Positions 7,659 through 17,626 of a DNA stretch of 64,000 bases are shown here, one piece after another. Origin of the DNA: CAZEBW01 sp964510205 (lineage in GTDB: Bacteria; Chloroflexota; Anaerolineae; VGOG01); contig CAZEBW010000012.1 of NCBI GenBank assembly GCA_964510205.1, positions 1 through 64,000 of the forward strand. Reading direction: 5' to 3'. Under the pieces are notes generated by a model that was not told where the DNA came from, ran no database searches, and saw nothing but the letters and a program-made list of their open reading frames with translations. How positions within the stretch are numbered: the first letter of the stretch is position 1; every line of letters starts with the position of its first letter. The position numbers and the translations under genes are program-made.

Positions 7659-8069
7659 ATGACTTGGGAACAGATGGAAGAGATGTGCGAAGACATTCAC
7701 GGCAAGGTCGGCGAGACCGTTTATCGCCACTATCCAGGCATTGCCCTGCAGCGCGTGCCGTACTACACCCCCACCAACCCCCGCAGTGGCAGGCAACAGA
7801 CCTGGCGGACAATCTTCGCTGAGGGGATCGCAGCCTGGCATGCCCTGACCGAGGAAGAGAAAGCGTGGTGGAAGGAGCAGGCCCAGAAGAGGGGCATGGT
7901 GGGCCAGCACTACTTCCAGAGCGTGTGGCTCAAGACCCACCGCTTGACAGGGGAGCCGTTCACCGTGGGCAGTACCATCATTGGCAGTGACGACTATGTC
8001 ATCGCTGGCCAGCCCATCACCGTGGGCACGTGGACCATCGGCTCTTCGGAATACGTCAAGGGTCCGTGA
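7659..8069 (+). CDS. Hypothetical protein, phage-like
   Basis: A 136-residue protein starting MTWEQMEEMCEDIHGKVGET. The first 90 residues are helical and Trp-rich (TWRTIFAEGIAAWHALTEEE, KAWWKEQ). The end is a Gly/Thr beta repeat (VGSTIIGSDDYVIAGQPITV). Similar HALT-EEEKxxW segments occur in small proteins of phages and integrative elements, but I cannot name one. It has its own promoter at 7563 and begins a short unit that continues into a decayed gene. Stop TGA. Confidence 0.5.
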   Translation: MTWEQMEEMCEDIHGKVGETVYRHYPGIALQRVPYYTPTNPRSGRQQTWRTIFAEGIAAWHALTEEEKAWWKEQAQKRGMVGQHYFQSVWLKTHRLTGEPFTVGSTIIGSDDYVIAGQPITVGTWTIGSSEYVKGP

Positions 8070-8078
8070 GGGGGACAG

Positions 8079-8321
8079 TTGAACAAGCCCACACAGGGCA
8101 TCAAGGTGACGCTGCAATCCTACCTCGAGAGCCTGGGCCAGCCTGTCGGGGCACAATTGGCGGAGGGGTTCGACCGCATCCACGGGGGCATCCAAGAGCG
8201 CACCCATCAACCAGCTACCGCCACCGCAGCAGGAGATACTGATCATCATGCGGCGTCAGAGGTGCTCCACCAAGCGGATGACCACTTTCCTGAAGGCCGA
8301 GGGGCTGGACCATCCCAGTGA
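8079..8321 (+). CDS. Doubtful small frame
   Basis: An 80-codon frame from a TTG nine bases after the previous stop. The first 40 residues (GIKVTLQSYLESLGQPVGAQ) look protein-like. The rest (His/Thr/Ala-rich) does not, and the better frame shifts to that of the pseudogene at 8248. Probably the front part of a frameshifted gene. Confidence 0.3.
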   Translation: MNKPTQGIKVTLQSYLESLGQPVGAQLAEGFDRIHGGIQERTHQPATATAAGDTDHHAASEVLHQADDHFPEGRGAGPSQ

Positions 8322-8718
8322 CTCGCCTCTCCTACCAGGCTTGGTCGAGCTGGAGTTCGTCACCTACACAGCCTCGGGCGAGGAGGGGGTCTGATCGCTG
8401 ATCGACAAGGGCAAGCTGGCGGCGGAGATTCTGTGGTTCGGCCACAAGTTCCGTGACACGGCGCCACTGTTCAGGGCGATGGGCGGGGAAGTGAGCCAGG
8501 TTAGGCAGCAACCTTCACGGCACTCGGTCACGCACCATCCTGTTTGAGCGTGTCTTGTGGATGCTGCTGCGGGCTCTCCACGGCGCGCCTGCCGAGGCCG
8601 CCTGCGCTGCTCTCATCTGGCCGGCCTTGCAGCCAGGGGAGTTGGAGGGCGTCTTCCGCGAAGGAGAGGAGCGTTTGGGTCGGGGCTCGATGCGAGGGCA
8701 GAGTCGGGGTCATCTTTG
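8248..8718 (+). pseudogene. Decayed gene with TGA and frameshift
   Basis: From the ATG at 8248 a protein-like reading (STKRMTTFLKAEGLDHPSDS, then LVELEFVTYTASGEEGV) meets TGA at 8392. It continues in frame as LIDKGKLAAEILWFGHKFRD, and then appears one frame over after about 8540 (ERVLWMLLRALHGAPAEAAC) until about 8718. One stop and one shift therefore separate three stretches with coding character. No family recognised. This is the downstream edge of the left module, next to the 56-bp repeat array. Confidence 0.4.
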
Positions 8719-8863
8719 AGGACGCTGGGGCTTGCATGGCTGGCGCAGGAGCGTGGTTGAGGATATTCCACGAGGAGACGGGGAAGGGGAGTGACAGAGA
8801 GGAGATGGGCAAGCGGCAGCTTGGCCGAGGCCGAGGGGGAGTTCCTAACACCGTGCCGGGAGA

Positions 8864-9365
8864 GCGTGAAACGTTTGTGAGGACCGACCTTAGCGCATTA
8901 CTGGAAATCCGAGCGGAGAGTCCGAAACGATCGTGAGACCAGTCCTTAGCGAGATACGAAAGCACCCAGGCGAGAGTGTGAAACGATCGTAAGGCCAGTC
9001 ATTAGCGCGTCACCAACAATCCGAGAGGAAAGCGTCAAACTATCGTCAGGATCGTCCTTAGAGAGCCACGAGAAGTCTGACGAAAGAGCGTGAAAGCACT
9101 GTGAGGATCGTCATTAGCGCGTTACATGACGTCTCACGAAAGCGCGTCAAACCATCGTGAAGATCGTCCTTATCGCGTTCCCACCCGTCTGCGAGGAGAG
9201 CGTGAAGAGATCGTGAGAATCGTCATTAGCGCGTTACGCAAAGCCTGACGAAAGAGCGTTGAAGCACTGTGAGGACCGATACTCGCGCGTTAGGGCCAGT
9301 CTACGAGTACAGCGCGAAATGATCGTCAAACCAGTCATTAGCGAGCCAATACAAGGTCACGAACA
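8864..9365. repeat. Nine-unit tandem array, 56-bp period
   Basis: Units begin at 8864, 8920, 8976, 9032, 9088, 9144, 9200, 9256 and 9312, exactly 56 bases apart. Each starts GCGTGAAACGATCGTGAGGA or a variant, followed by a TCGTCATTAGCGCGTTAC block and a variable stretch before CTGACGAAAGA. Units differ by many substitutions, but the spacing never changes. No open frame of quality crosses it. A lone unit recurs at 10,250, next to the CRISPR array. Confidence 0.85.
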
Positions 9366-9463
9366 GAGCCCCAGCCGATCCTATAAGCGGACATCCGAGT
9401 ACAACGACGGAAAAGCCAGTCCTGTGGAACAGAGGACGGTTGCACTCTTACTACCGATCACCT

Positions 9464-10087
9464 CTAGAACAAATCGTCAAACAAGTCATCGTCATCCATC
9501 AGCTCGTAGGCGAGCATCTCGCCCGCAATCTCTTCCGCGAGACTATGTCTGTGTCTCTCCTCCCAAGGAGCCACGCCTGTCTCCCACCACTCCCTGTATT
9601 CTTCGACCTCTTGCTCTAGCGTCTTCCAGTATCTTCTTCTTACCTCTTCCTCACGCGCCCACCGCCTTAACTCTCGAGCGGCCTGCCGTTCTGCCGCTCT
9701 TCTCTCCCGTTCCCTTCGCCTTCTCTCTACCCATTCCTCGTACGCCCTGCGCTTCTTGCGTAGCCAGCCAGCACACTCGCTGCCTTTCTGGCGTACCCAC
9801 CCGGCAATGCTTCGCTCTTTGCCTGCTGGCTTTGCCGATGGTGCTTCTGGCGTTAGCCGCTCAGCGACCGCCCTGCGGCTCAATATCTCGTTAACCTGCG
9901 CAAGGCCATTCATGGCTTCCTCGTTGGAGGCATCCAACTCAAGCGTCTGCTCGAAGTAGTCACGGGCCTGGTCATACCATCCCTGTTCAAATGCCATCTG
10001 GCCGTAGGTTATGAGTTGGTCCACGTCGGTCTCTGGACTGCTTGGCATGGCAAGAATACTCCCCAACGGAATGAGCTCGGTTGTCAA
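9464..10087 (-). CDS. TPR protein with charged C-terminal helix
   Basis: A 207-residue protein. Residues about 25-65 form a tetratricopeptide repeat (AFEQGWYDQARDYFEQTLEL then EEAMNGLAQV). Residues 95-190 are extremely rich in Arg/Glu (a long single helix or coiled coil), and the tail is acidic (DDDDLFDDLF). The start is a TTG at 10,087 or the ATG at 10,048. TPRs mediate protein-protein contacts. The acidic tail resembles those that dock onto partner proteins. It lies alone between the 56-bp array and the distal end of the CRISPR array, so a link to either is possible but unproven. Confidence 0.6.
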   Translation of the reverse strand: MTTELIPLGSILAMPSSPETDVDQLITYGQMAFEQGWYDQARDYFEQTLELDASNEEAMNGLAQVNEILSRRAVAERLTPEAPSAKPAGKERSIAGWVRQKGSECAGWLRKKRRAYEEWVERRRRERERRAAERQAARELRRWAREEEVRRRYWKTLEQEVEEYREWWETGVAPWEERHRHSLAEEIAGEMLAYELMDDDDLFDDLF

Positions 10088-10152
10088 GCTGGACGACGGA
10101 CAGGCTTGCGAGTATGGTACGCTTGCCAGGCTGTCGCTGCACCCTAGCCATG

Positions 10153-10176
10153 CCCCTCGAAAGCCGAGGGGCTTCT
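10153..10176 (+). terminator. Small hairpin, possible terminator
   Basis: CCCCTCG (10,153-10,159) pairs with CGAGGGG (10,165-10,171), then CTTCTT. No + strand gene precedes it. It may end transcripts leaving the region of the repeat array. Confidence 0.35.
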
Positions 10177-10249
10177 TACGTTACGTTGTTGGTCTTGTTG
10201 TGTCGGGCCAGATTAGAATGTGCAGGTTCCACATACGTCTGCGAGCAGA

Positions 10250-10290
10250 GCTTGAGACCATCATGAAGACTGTCATCGGCGCGTTAACTA
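10250..10290 (+). repeat. Orphan unit of the 56-bp repeat
   Basis: GCTTGAGACCATCATGAAGA followed by a TGTCATCGGCGCGTTAAC block matches the units at 8864-9365, including the preceding CTGCGAGCAGA. It lies about 70 bases before the distal CRISPR repeat. Confidence 0.6.
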
Positions 10291-10360
10291 GAAGTTGCGA
10301 CAAGGGCGCGGCACGGTCCTAAGGTCATGCGACGACCCGACCATCCGATCACTCACTTCC

Positions 10361-13300
10361 GTTTCAGTCCCCCGAAGGGGGCTCGTCGTTTTTCTACTCC
10401 CATGTGCTGCCTTTGTTACTGCGACCGCTACGTCTCCGTTTCAGTCCCCCGAAGGGGATTCGTCGTTTTTCTACCCTCAACCTTGGCGGCGGCCTCTCTC
10501 CCGAAGCTCTTGTTTCAGTCCCCCGAAGGGGATTCGTCGTTTTTCTACGAAGTGGATAGAAGCAATATTAGTGTTAGCTGCTATACTCTTTAGTTTCAGT
10601 CCCCCGAAGGGGATTCGTCGTTTTTCTACGAGAACACGGCGCTGGTTGCCAAGTCTGAGTGGAACGGGTTTCAGTCCCCCGAAGGGGATTCGTCGTTTTT
10701 CTACGAATGAGGCCCTGCAGTTCCGGTTGGTCGCCGGAGAGTTCCTCGCTAGTTTCAGTCCCCCGAAGGGGATTCGTCGTTTTTCTACCTGCGGCTCGCC
10801 AGTTCCCTGGGTGAGCGCGTTGCGGTGATAGACGTTTCAGTCCCCCGAAGGGGATTCGTCGTTTTTCTACCAGACTGACAGGGGCTCAAGCGCAATACAG
10901 GGCCGAGCTTGTTTCAGTCCCCCGAAGGGGATTCGTCGTTTTTCTACTGATCGCTGTCGTTGCTCTGGTTCTGGTGGTGTGTATCGTTTCAGTCCCCCGA
11001 AGGGGATTCGTCGTTTTTCTACAGAGCAGCGAGGACAGGGCTTCCCGATCAACGAGCGTCTGGTTTCAGTCCCCCGAAGGGGATTGGTCGTTTTTCTACC
11101 GGTGCACTACTGCGTGGTTTGCGGGGAGGAAGATGCTTCCCACCGTTTCAGTCCCCCGAAGGGGATTCGTCGTTTTTCTACTTGTTTCTGGCTTGTGGTC
11201 GGACATGCAGTCCCGACCGCAGAAAGATCAGGTTTCAGTCCCCCGAAGGGGATTCGTCGTTTTTCTACTTTACTTTACAAATTGCCGAGCGAGTAATGGC
11301 TGTGTCTTCGGCAGGTTTCAGTCCCCCGAAGGGGATTCGTCGTTTTTCTACCCGAAAGACTGGGCGGCGGAGTCAGATAATCTTATCTCGTTTCAGTCCC
11401 CCGAAGGGGATTCGTCGTTTTTCTACGACGAGGTTGTACTCGTGGTACGCCGGCTCCCTTAACAGGTTTCAGTCCCCCGAAGGGGATTCGTCGTTTTTCT
11501 ACACCCTGAGCAAGTCGCCGACGACCTACCGTTCTAGCTAAGTTCTGGTTTCAGTCCCCCGAAGGGGATTCGTCGTTTTTCTACGCAATGGACGAGCTGT
11601 TTGGACGATTGCAAGGAAGGGAGTTTCAGTCCCCCGAAGGGGATTCGTCGTCTTTCTACCCGCGAGCACAAGCGCCCGCAGGACGAACGGGCACGGCAGG
11701 TTTCAGTCCCCCGAAGGGGATTCGTCGTTTTTCTACGAGGGCAGTGCGGAACTTGCCGGCGGAGATGAAAACAGAGTTTCAGTCCCCCGAAGGGGATTCG
11801 TCGTTTTTCTACACGATGTGGAGCCCGCCCGACGCAGCAAGCATAACCGGTTTCAGTCCCCCGAAGGGGATTCGTCGTTTTTCTACTGAATGAAGAAGAC
11901 TGTCATGTGGACCTCTCTTCAGGTTTCAGTCCCCCGAAGGGGATTCGTCGTTTTTCTACGTGGCTGGAAGAGGAAGAGATTATAGACGAGGACCAGTTTC
12001 AGTCCCCCGAAGGGGATTCGTCGTTTTTCTACATGTTGAGTTGGCTGTTGAGCTCTTCGATGTGGTGCGTTTCAGTCCCCCGAAGGGGATTCGTCGTTTT
12101 TCTACGTTGTTTCGGGCTTACAACCGGGCCAGGGTAGCGGATCGTTTCAGTCCCCCGAAGGGGATTCGTCGTTTTTCTACGACGCGGAGATCAAAGCAAT
12201 CGCTGCCGGCCTAGAGGTTTCAGTCCCCCGAAGGGGATTCGTCGTTTTTCTACGCTTACACGGGACTGGAGACAATCGGAGGTATGCCGTTTCAGTCCCC
12301 CGAAGGGGATTCGTCGTTTTTCTACCCATGTCAGGTGATTATGATCACTTGCTTCAAACCATGGCGTTTCAGTCCCCCGAAGGGGATTCGTCGTTTTTCT
12401 ACGAGGGAAGTCCTCTCCGACGCAGCGATAGAGAGCTTCAGTTTCAGTCCCCCGAAGGGGATTCGTCGTTTTTCTACGAAATTGATGGGGACGCAGTCGA
12501 GGTAGCAGAAGCAGCGTTTCAGTCCCCCGAAGGGGATTCGTCGTTTTTCTACGAGCTTCCAGAACATAATGGACGAGGCTGACTTCCAAGCCAGTTTCAG
12601 TCCCCCGAAGGGGATTCGTCGTTTTTCTACAATGGGCAGGGTCGAATCTCGATTTCGCCCAGCGGGTTTCAGTCCCCCGAAGGGGATTCGTCGTTTTTCT
12701 ACCGGGCTGCTTCATCAAGCCCGTGCCCCGCCTCAGCGTTATCGTTTCAGTCCCCCGAAGGGGATTCGTCGTTTTTCTACTCAAGAATGTAGCCCCCAGG
12801 CCCAACCAGCTCGCGCGGTTTCAGTCCCCCGAAGGGGATTCGTCGTTTTTCTACAATTAAGTTCGACCACAAAACCACAAAAGATGGAACCAGGTTTCAG
12901 TCCCCCGAAGGGGATTCGTCGTTTTTCTACGGCAACCAGCTCATGACACCGGAGATGCTGAGGTACGTTTCAGTCCCCCGAAGGGGATTCGTCGTTTTTC
13001 TACAAAATGAAATTCATCCGAGGCTTTTCAAAGAGAATCGTTTCAGTCCTCCGAAGGGGATTCGTCGTTTTTCTACAAACATAAAGTTTGCCCAAACGGG
13101 CAACTTACAAAGGAGTTTCAGTCCCCCGAAGGGGATTCGTCGTTTTTCTACCAGCTTCATGGAGGTACTAAACGAGTACTACCCAGAGGTTTCAGTCCCC
13201 CGAAGGGGATTCGTCGTTTTTCTACAAGCGACCAGCGTGATACCAGTACTTACTATATCCAAGTTTCAGTCCCCCGAAGGGGATTCGTCGTTTTTCTACC

Positions 13301-15960
13301 GGCTCAGTCATCTACGAGGTATCACACGTGAATCACTGGTTTCAGTCCCCCGAAGGGGATTCGTCGTTTTTCTACCTGCGGCCTGTGGGTAGCCATGAAC
13401 ACCAAGGGCCAAGTTTCAGTCCCCCGAAGGGGATTCGTCGTTTTTCTACTGGAGACAAAGAGCGCAGAACGTGGCTCAAGTGGACGTGTTTCAGTCCCCC
13501 GAAGGGGATTCGTCGTTTTTCTACTATGGGCACGGGAGCGAGACCATAACGGCCAAGAACCGTTTCAGTCCCCCGAAGGGGATTCGTCGTTTTTCTACCC
13601 ATGACCAGGCTAATCACGTCTTTCTCAGAAACCGAGTTTCAGTCCCCCGAAGGGGATTCGTCGTTTTTCTACTATACTTAGTCAGGGCAGACAGTTATCT
13701 GTCCCTGAGGTTTCAGTCCCCCGAAGGGGATTCGTCGTTTTTCTACTCAAGGCCGCGGTCGCCGCAATCGAGAACGAACGCCGCGAGTTTCAGTCCCCCG
13801 AAGGGGATTCGTCGTTTTTCTACGCAGTCACAGGCGAGGGTCTGCCGCAACTGCGCGATAGATGTTTCAGTCCCCCGAAGGGGATTCGTCGTTTTTCTAC
13901 CCGAGTTGCGAGGCGGCCTGGCGGTTTGGTAGGCAAGAGGCCAAGTTTCAGTCCCCCGAAGGGGATTCGTCGTTTTTCTACTAGACTACTACGAGGGCCT
14001 GGACTATCTCTATGAGGTTTCAGTCCCCCGAAGGGGATTCGTCGTTTTTCTACGGAAGTTTGCTGGCTCCGCATCAGCGCCTGGGGTAGACTGTTTCAGT
14101 CCCCCGAAGGGGATTCGTCGTTTTTCTACCTGGCAACGCTTCAACTCTGGTCTGAGAGGCGGCATCCATCGTTTCAGTCCCCCGAAGGGGATTCGTCGTT
14201 TTTCTACACGATGAAGAGTCTGGCCGATACGGGGAAGGGCTACTTCGTTTCAGTCCCCCGAAGGGGATTCGTCGTTTTTCTACACGCCTTATCAACGAAA
14301 CACCCGGTAGGCTAGGCATTTGGTTTCAGTCCCCCGAAGGGGATTCGTCGTTTTTCTACTTGCTTGACTTGCGTAAGGCGGAGCGGCTGGCGGATCGTTT
14401 CAGTCCTCCGAAGGGGATTCGTCGTTTTTCTACCCAGCACGCCTCCTGGGGCACTGTAGCGCGCTCCACGTTTCAGTCCCCCGAAGGGGATTCGTCGTTT
14501 TTCTACGGGTTGGCGCGTGTGTTGAGGGGGGAACATACCTCGAGTTTCAGTCCCCCGAAGGGGATTCGTCGTTTTTCTACGATATGCGAAGATCCGGCGA
14601 GGGCAGGGAAACGACTGCGCGTTTCAGTCCCCCGAAGGGGATTCGTCGTTTTTCTACCCCCGCTCGGAGCACACAGTTGGCCCGTTGTGTGGGGTTCGGG
14701 TTTCAGTCCCCCGAAGGGGATTCGTCGTTTTTCTACGCAAGCGCGGGGCTACGCTTTCGCAAGACGACAAACGCGTTTCAGTCCCCCGAAGGGGATTCGT
14801 CGTTTTTCTACGCAGTATCACCTCAATCTCCCAACCAATCTTTACAAGTTTCAGTCCCCCGAAGGGGATTCGTCGTTTTTCTACCTATACATAAAAATCA
14901 GACTACACAAAGGAGAATAAAAGTTTCAGTCCCCCGAAGGGGATTCGTCGTTTTTCTACGCTGATGACAAAGAAGAAGCTCATCGATCTGGAGAATAGAC
15001 AACGTTTCAGTCCCCCGAAGGGGATTCGTCGTTTTTCTACTGTTAAGAGATGACTTTTGTGTATGAAGTAAAGGTTACGGTTTCAGTCCCCCGAAGGGGA
15101 TTCGTCGTTTTTCTACTATCCAAGATCCAGAGGAAACAGCAAAACTGCAAAGTTTCAGTCCCCCGAAGGGGATTCGTCGTTTTTCTACTAGACCGGGAGG
15201 AGGTCCGGAAGGTCCTCTACCACAGCAACAGGTTTCAGTCCCCCGAAGGGGATTCGTCGTTTTTCTACTAGAAGCTGCTCTCTGGGCTCTGCTCGCTAAG
15301 CTCTACGTGTTTCAGTCCCCCGAAGGGGATTCGTCGTTTTTCTACCTAGCAAATGCCCAGTGGCATAGGGGTCAGTTGGATAGGGTTTCAGTCCCCCGAA
15401 GGGGATTCGTCGTTTTTCTACGTGGTCCAAGGCTGGCACGCCGCCCATGAGTGGTACTCCTCGTTTCAGTCCCCCGAAGGGGATTCGTCGTTTTTCTACG
15501 CGAGGTCACGGCTACAATAAGGGCAAGTTCTGGTCATATGCGTTTCAGTCCCCCGAAGGGGATTCGTCGTTTTTCTACGATTGACGAGGCCAGCGATCTA
15601 CACGGGAACGTCTTGTTTCAGTCCCCCGAAGGGGATTCGTCGTTTTTCTACCAGGAAAGGAGAGAACAGTGAAGAACGATCTCGGTACTATCGTTTCAGT
15701 CCCCCGAAGGGGATTCGTCGTTTTTCTACGGGTTTACACTCGTGGGATGCGGGAGAGCGAGACCTTCTGGTTTCAGTCCCCCGAAGGGGATTCGTCGTTT
15801 TTCTACCTGAAGCAGCTACTGGTTCCAGCAACCCGGGTATTGTGCCTGGTTTCAGTCCCCCGAAGGGGATTCGTCGTTTTTCTACGAGGCGTCTCGCTGG
15901 ACGAGGAGGATGACCAAATTGAGGTTTCAGTCCCCCGAAGGGGATTCGTCGTTTTTCTAC
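10361..15960 (-). CRISPR. CRISPR array, 74 repeats, 73 spacers
   Basis: By hand count there are 74 copies of a 37-base repeat. On the + strand it starts GTTTCAGTCCCCCGAAGGGG and ends TTCGTCGTTTTTCTAC. Spacers are about 35-46 bases (mean near 39). On the - strand the repeat ends ACTGAAAC, the usual 5' handle of type III crRNAs, so transcription should run leftwards from the cas2 side. This agrees with the most altered repeat lying at 10,361-10,397 (two changes) as the old, leader-distal end. A few inner repeats carry single changes (11,063; 11,623; 13,040; 14,397). The repeat contains an internal palindrome (CCCCCGAAGGGG region) suited to Cas6 recognition. I found no spacer matching the rest of the window by eye, but this was not an exhaustive search. 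Confidence 0.98.
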
Positions 15961-16028
15961 TGCTCTCTCCTGCTCCCGGTAGGGCGTAAACCCCACTTGG
16001 TCACCACTGCAATGCTCATTTGTCCCAT
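15957..16028 (-). CDS. Short leader ORF ending in first repeat
   Basis: A 23-codon frame (MGQMSIAVVTKWGLRPTGSR plus three residues) starts at 16,028 behind a near-perfect AAGGAGGTG (16,034-16,042 on the + strand) and stops at a TAG formed by the first bases of the leader-proximal repeat. It lies inside the CRISPR leader and points into the array. The ribosome binding site is better than that of most cas genes here. It may be a real leader peptide, a gene remnant, or a coincidence. Confidence 0.35.
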   Translation of the reverse strand: MGQMSIAVVTKWGLRPTGSRREQ

Positions 16029-16082
16029 GTAGACACCTCCTTTTTGGGCTGGGGCCCCACTCGCGCCCCACTTTTTCGAAAT

Positions 16083-16130
16083 CCGAGCATCGCCACATAC
16101 CCCAAAAACCAGGGGGATGCTCGGTTTTCT
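16083..16130 (+). terminator. Leader hairpin 1
   Basis: CCGAGCATC (16,083-16,091) pairs with GATGCTCGG (16,116-16,124), followed on the + strand by TTTTCTC. As a + strand terminator it would stop antisense transcripts leaving the array. Confidence 0.5.
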
Positions 16131-16165
16131 CACTCCACTTTCTCTATATCTGCCACTGTGTTCAG

Positions 16166-16205
16166 CTCCACCCACTACCGATAGTGGGTGGAGGTCTCCT
16201 TTTTC
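16166..16205 (+). terminator. Leader hairpin 2, perfect 12-bp palindrome
   Basis: CTCCACCCACTA (16,166-16,177), loop CCGA, TAGTGGGTGGAG (16,182-16,193), then GTCTCCTTTTT on the + strand. Confidence 0.55.
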
Positions 16206-16256
16206 CGAGCATCGCTAAAACACCGCCTACCCCCCTCGATGCTCGGATTTTCACAC
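16205..16256 (+). terminator. Leader hairpin 3
   Basis: CCGAGCATCG (16,205-16,214) pairs with CGATGCTCGG (16,237-16,246), then ATTTTC. Same stem as hairpin 1. It begins at the 3' end of cas2, so on the - strand it could also cap the cas2 mRNA, although the U-tract is on the + strand. Confidence 0.5.
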
Positions 16257-16538
16257 TACGATGGCCCCAGGTTCCTCGTGCAGCACCTCTACCCCGCTGG
16301 TGACCTCTGTCTGGCGCACACACCCGGCGCAAAGGTAATAGTACCGCACTCTGTCTACCCTCGGCCTGATTACTCTGGCCGTGGCCTTCTTCATCCGCCT
16401 CAGTTCCTCCTTGTCCAGCAAGCACTCGAACACGCTGTACTGCACCGGCGAACCGTAGTTCAGCAGGGTGTTGTGCAGCTTCGTCCGCCGACGATCGTTG
16501 GAGATATCGTAGACTACAAGTACGAACTGCTTGCCCAT
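16251..16538 (-). CDS. cas2: CRISPR integrase subunit Cas2
   Basis: A 95-residue protein. The start MGKQFVLVVYDISNDRRRTK shows the first strand and the VYDI Asp typical of Cas2, followed by the conserved helix (LLNYGSPVQYSVFECLL) and the second strand pair. Cas2 forms the dimeric core of the Cas1-Cas2 complex that inserts new spacers at the leader end. An open frame extends upstream to 16,712 but is not Cas2-like, and the ATG at 16,538 gives normal family length. It lies next to the leader, 92 bases after cas1. The gap is a simple-sequence stretch of GTGAAACGTGAGACG-like units. Confidence 0.93.
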   Translation of the reverse strand: MGKQFVLVVYDISNDRRRTKLHNTLLNYGSPVQYSVFECLLDKEELRRMKKATARVIRPRVDRVRYYYLCAGCVRQTEVTSGVEVLHEEPGAIVV

Positions 16539-16630
16539 AGTATATCTCGATCCAATCAAGATGGCAAACATGCAAAACGTGAAACGTGAGACGTAAGACG
16601 CGAGGCGTGAAACCCAGGGCCTGGAACGTT

Positions 16631-17626
16631 CTATTTGGCTAAGAAAGGCAAGTAGACTTCTGCTTCCCCCTCGATCACCTTGCGCATCAGACGGGCCTGT
16701 ACCTCGAAACACTTCTGGTAGGTCAACCGCCGCCCGGCTAGAGGATGGATGACCTCGGTCTGCAAGCGGTCCGTGTACTGGCTCAAGAATTCCCGTAGAC
16801 CCGAACGCCGCAGGAGCACACCCCCCTTGTCACCAGGCCGGAAATCGTCCGGCGTCAATATCCGCTTGTTCACCACCGTCAACACCACCGAGTTCACGAT
16901 CACACTGCGGAATTCCTCCACCAGGTCCAAAGCCAGCGCGGGGCGACCGTATTTGTCAGCGTGAAAGAAGCCGTCGTACGGATCCAAGCCCACTACTTCC
17001 AGGGCCGTCATCATGTTGTGCCCCAACAGAGTGTATCCCAGGCTCAGCATGGCGTTCACCGGATCGCCTGGTGGCCGCCGCACCCGCTTCTCAAAACCCC
17101 ACTCCGCTGGCATCGCCTGACGGAACACCTGGAAGTAGGCTCGCGCACCCACACCCTCCAGCCCACGGAGGGTGCCCAACTCCGGCGCGTCATCCACTTG
17201 CTTGATGGCCGATGCAATCTGCTCGATGGTTCCATCGTCTATCTCCGCATGATCCCGACACAGCCGCCGCGCCAGGGTGCGCTCGTTACGCAACTTGCCC
17301 CCCACGATGGCCCGCCCTATCTCCAGGCAGAATCCGTCGTCCAACGCCCGCTGGTACTGCTTGTGCCGCAAGGGGATGTTCTTGGCCATCGGCGGCGTCA
17401 GCCGTCCGCGCAAGGTCCCGCTGCGGCTGACGAAGGCCAGCTCGATACCGGCGTCCAGCAGAGCCAGCAAAGCCGGCGTGGTGGCCCCCGTCCAACCCAC
17501 CAGTACCACGTCCGATACCCGACTCAGAGGCACCCGCAGCAGGACCTCGTCCTCTTTGGTCACCAACAAGCGGCGATATTCTTTCTCGATCCGCGCCCCT
17601 TGCTCGGTCACGTACAACGTCGCCAT
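16631..17626 (-). CDS. cas1: CRISPR integrase Cas1
   Basis: A 331-residue protein from the ATG (MATLYVTEQGARIEKEYRRL). A GTG at 17,725 would add 33 unlikely residues. The N-terminal beta domain ends near residue 80. The catalytic helical domain contains GFFHADKYGRPALALDLVEE, with the conserved His and the Asp/Glu metal ligands of Cas1. Cas1 cuts and joins protospacer DNA into the array. It is of the type III/RT-associated kind by neighbourhood: a stand-alone reverse transcriptase gene lies directly upstream (17,746) on the same strand. Probably co-transcribed with RT and cas2. Confidence 0.95.
   Translation of the reverse strand: MATLYVTEQGARIEKEYRRLLVTKEDEVLLRVPLSRVSDVVLVGWTGATTPALLALLDAGIELAFVSRSGTLRGRLTPPMAKNIPLRHKQYQRALDDGFCLEIGRAIVGGKLRNERTLARRLCRDHAEIDDGTIEQIASAIKQVDDAPELGTLRGLEGVGARAYFQVFRQAMPAEWGFEKRVRRPPGDPVNAMLSLGYTLLGHNMMTALEVVGLDPYDGFFHADKYGRPALALDLVEEFRSVIVNSVVLTVVNKRILTPDDFRPGDKGGVLLRRSGLREFLSQYTDRLQTEVIHPLAGRRLTYQKCFEVQARLMRKVIEGEAEVYLPFLAK

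Larger units (their letters stand above)
15961..16250 (-). promoter_or_regulatory. CRISPR leader region
   Basis: The 290 bases between cas2 and the array. They hold three hairpins, two of them built on the same CCGAGCATCG/CGATGCTCGG stem (16,083-16,124 and 16,205-16,246), one perfect 12-bp palindrome (16,166-16,193), and a short ORF with strong ribosome binding site. I cannot pick out a confident -35/-10 pair for the array transcript. Confidence 0.7.

Noticed and set aside
8528..8965. Frames on both strands at 8.5-8.9 kb
   Set aside because: No ribosome sites, conflicting frames and poor composition; the + strand looks like the end of a frameshifted pseudogene instead.
10295..15989. Many 60-200-codon frames with repeated FSPPKGIRRFST, FQSPEGDSSFFY or VEKRRIPFGGLK
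   Set aside because: These are translations of the CRISPR repeat; the repeat unit is not a protein repeat.
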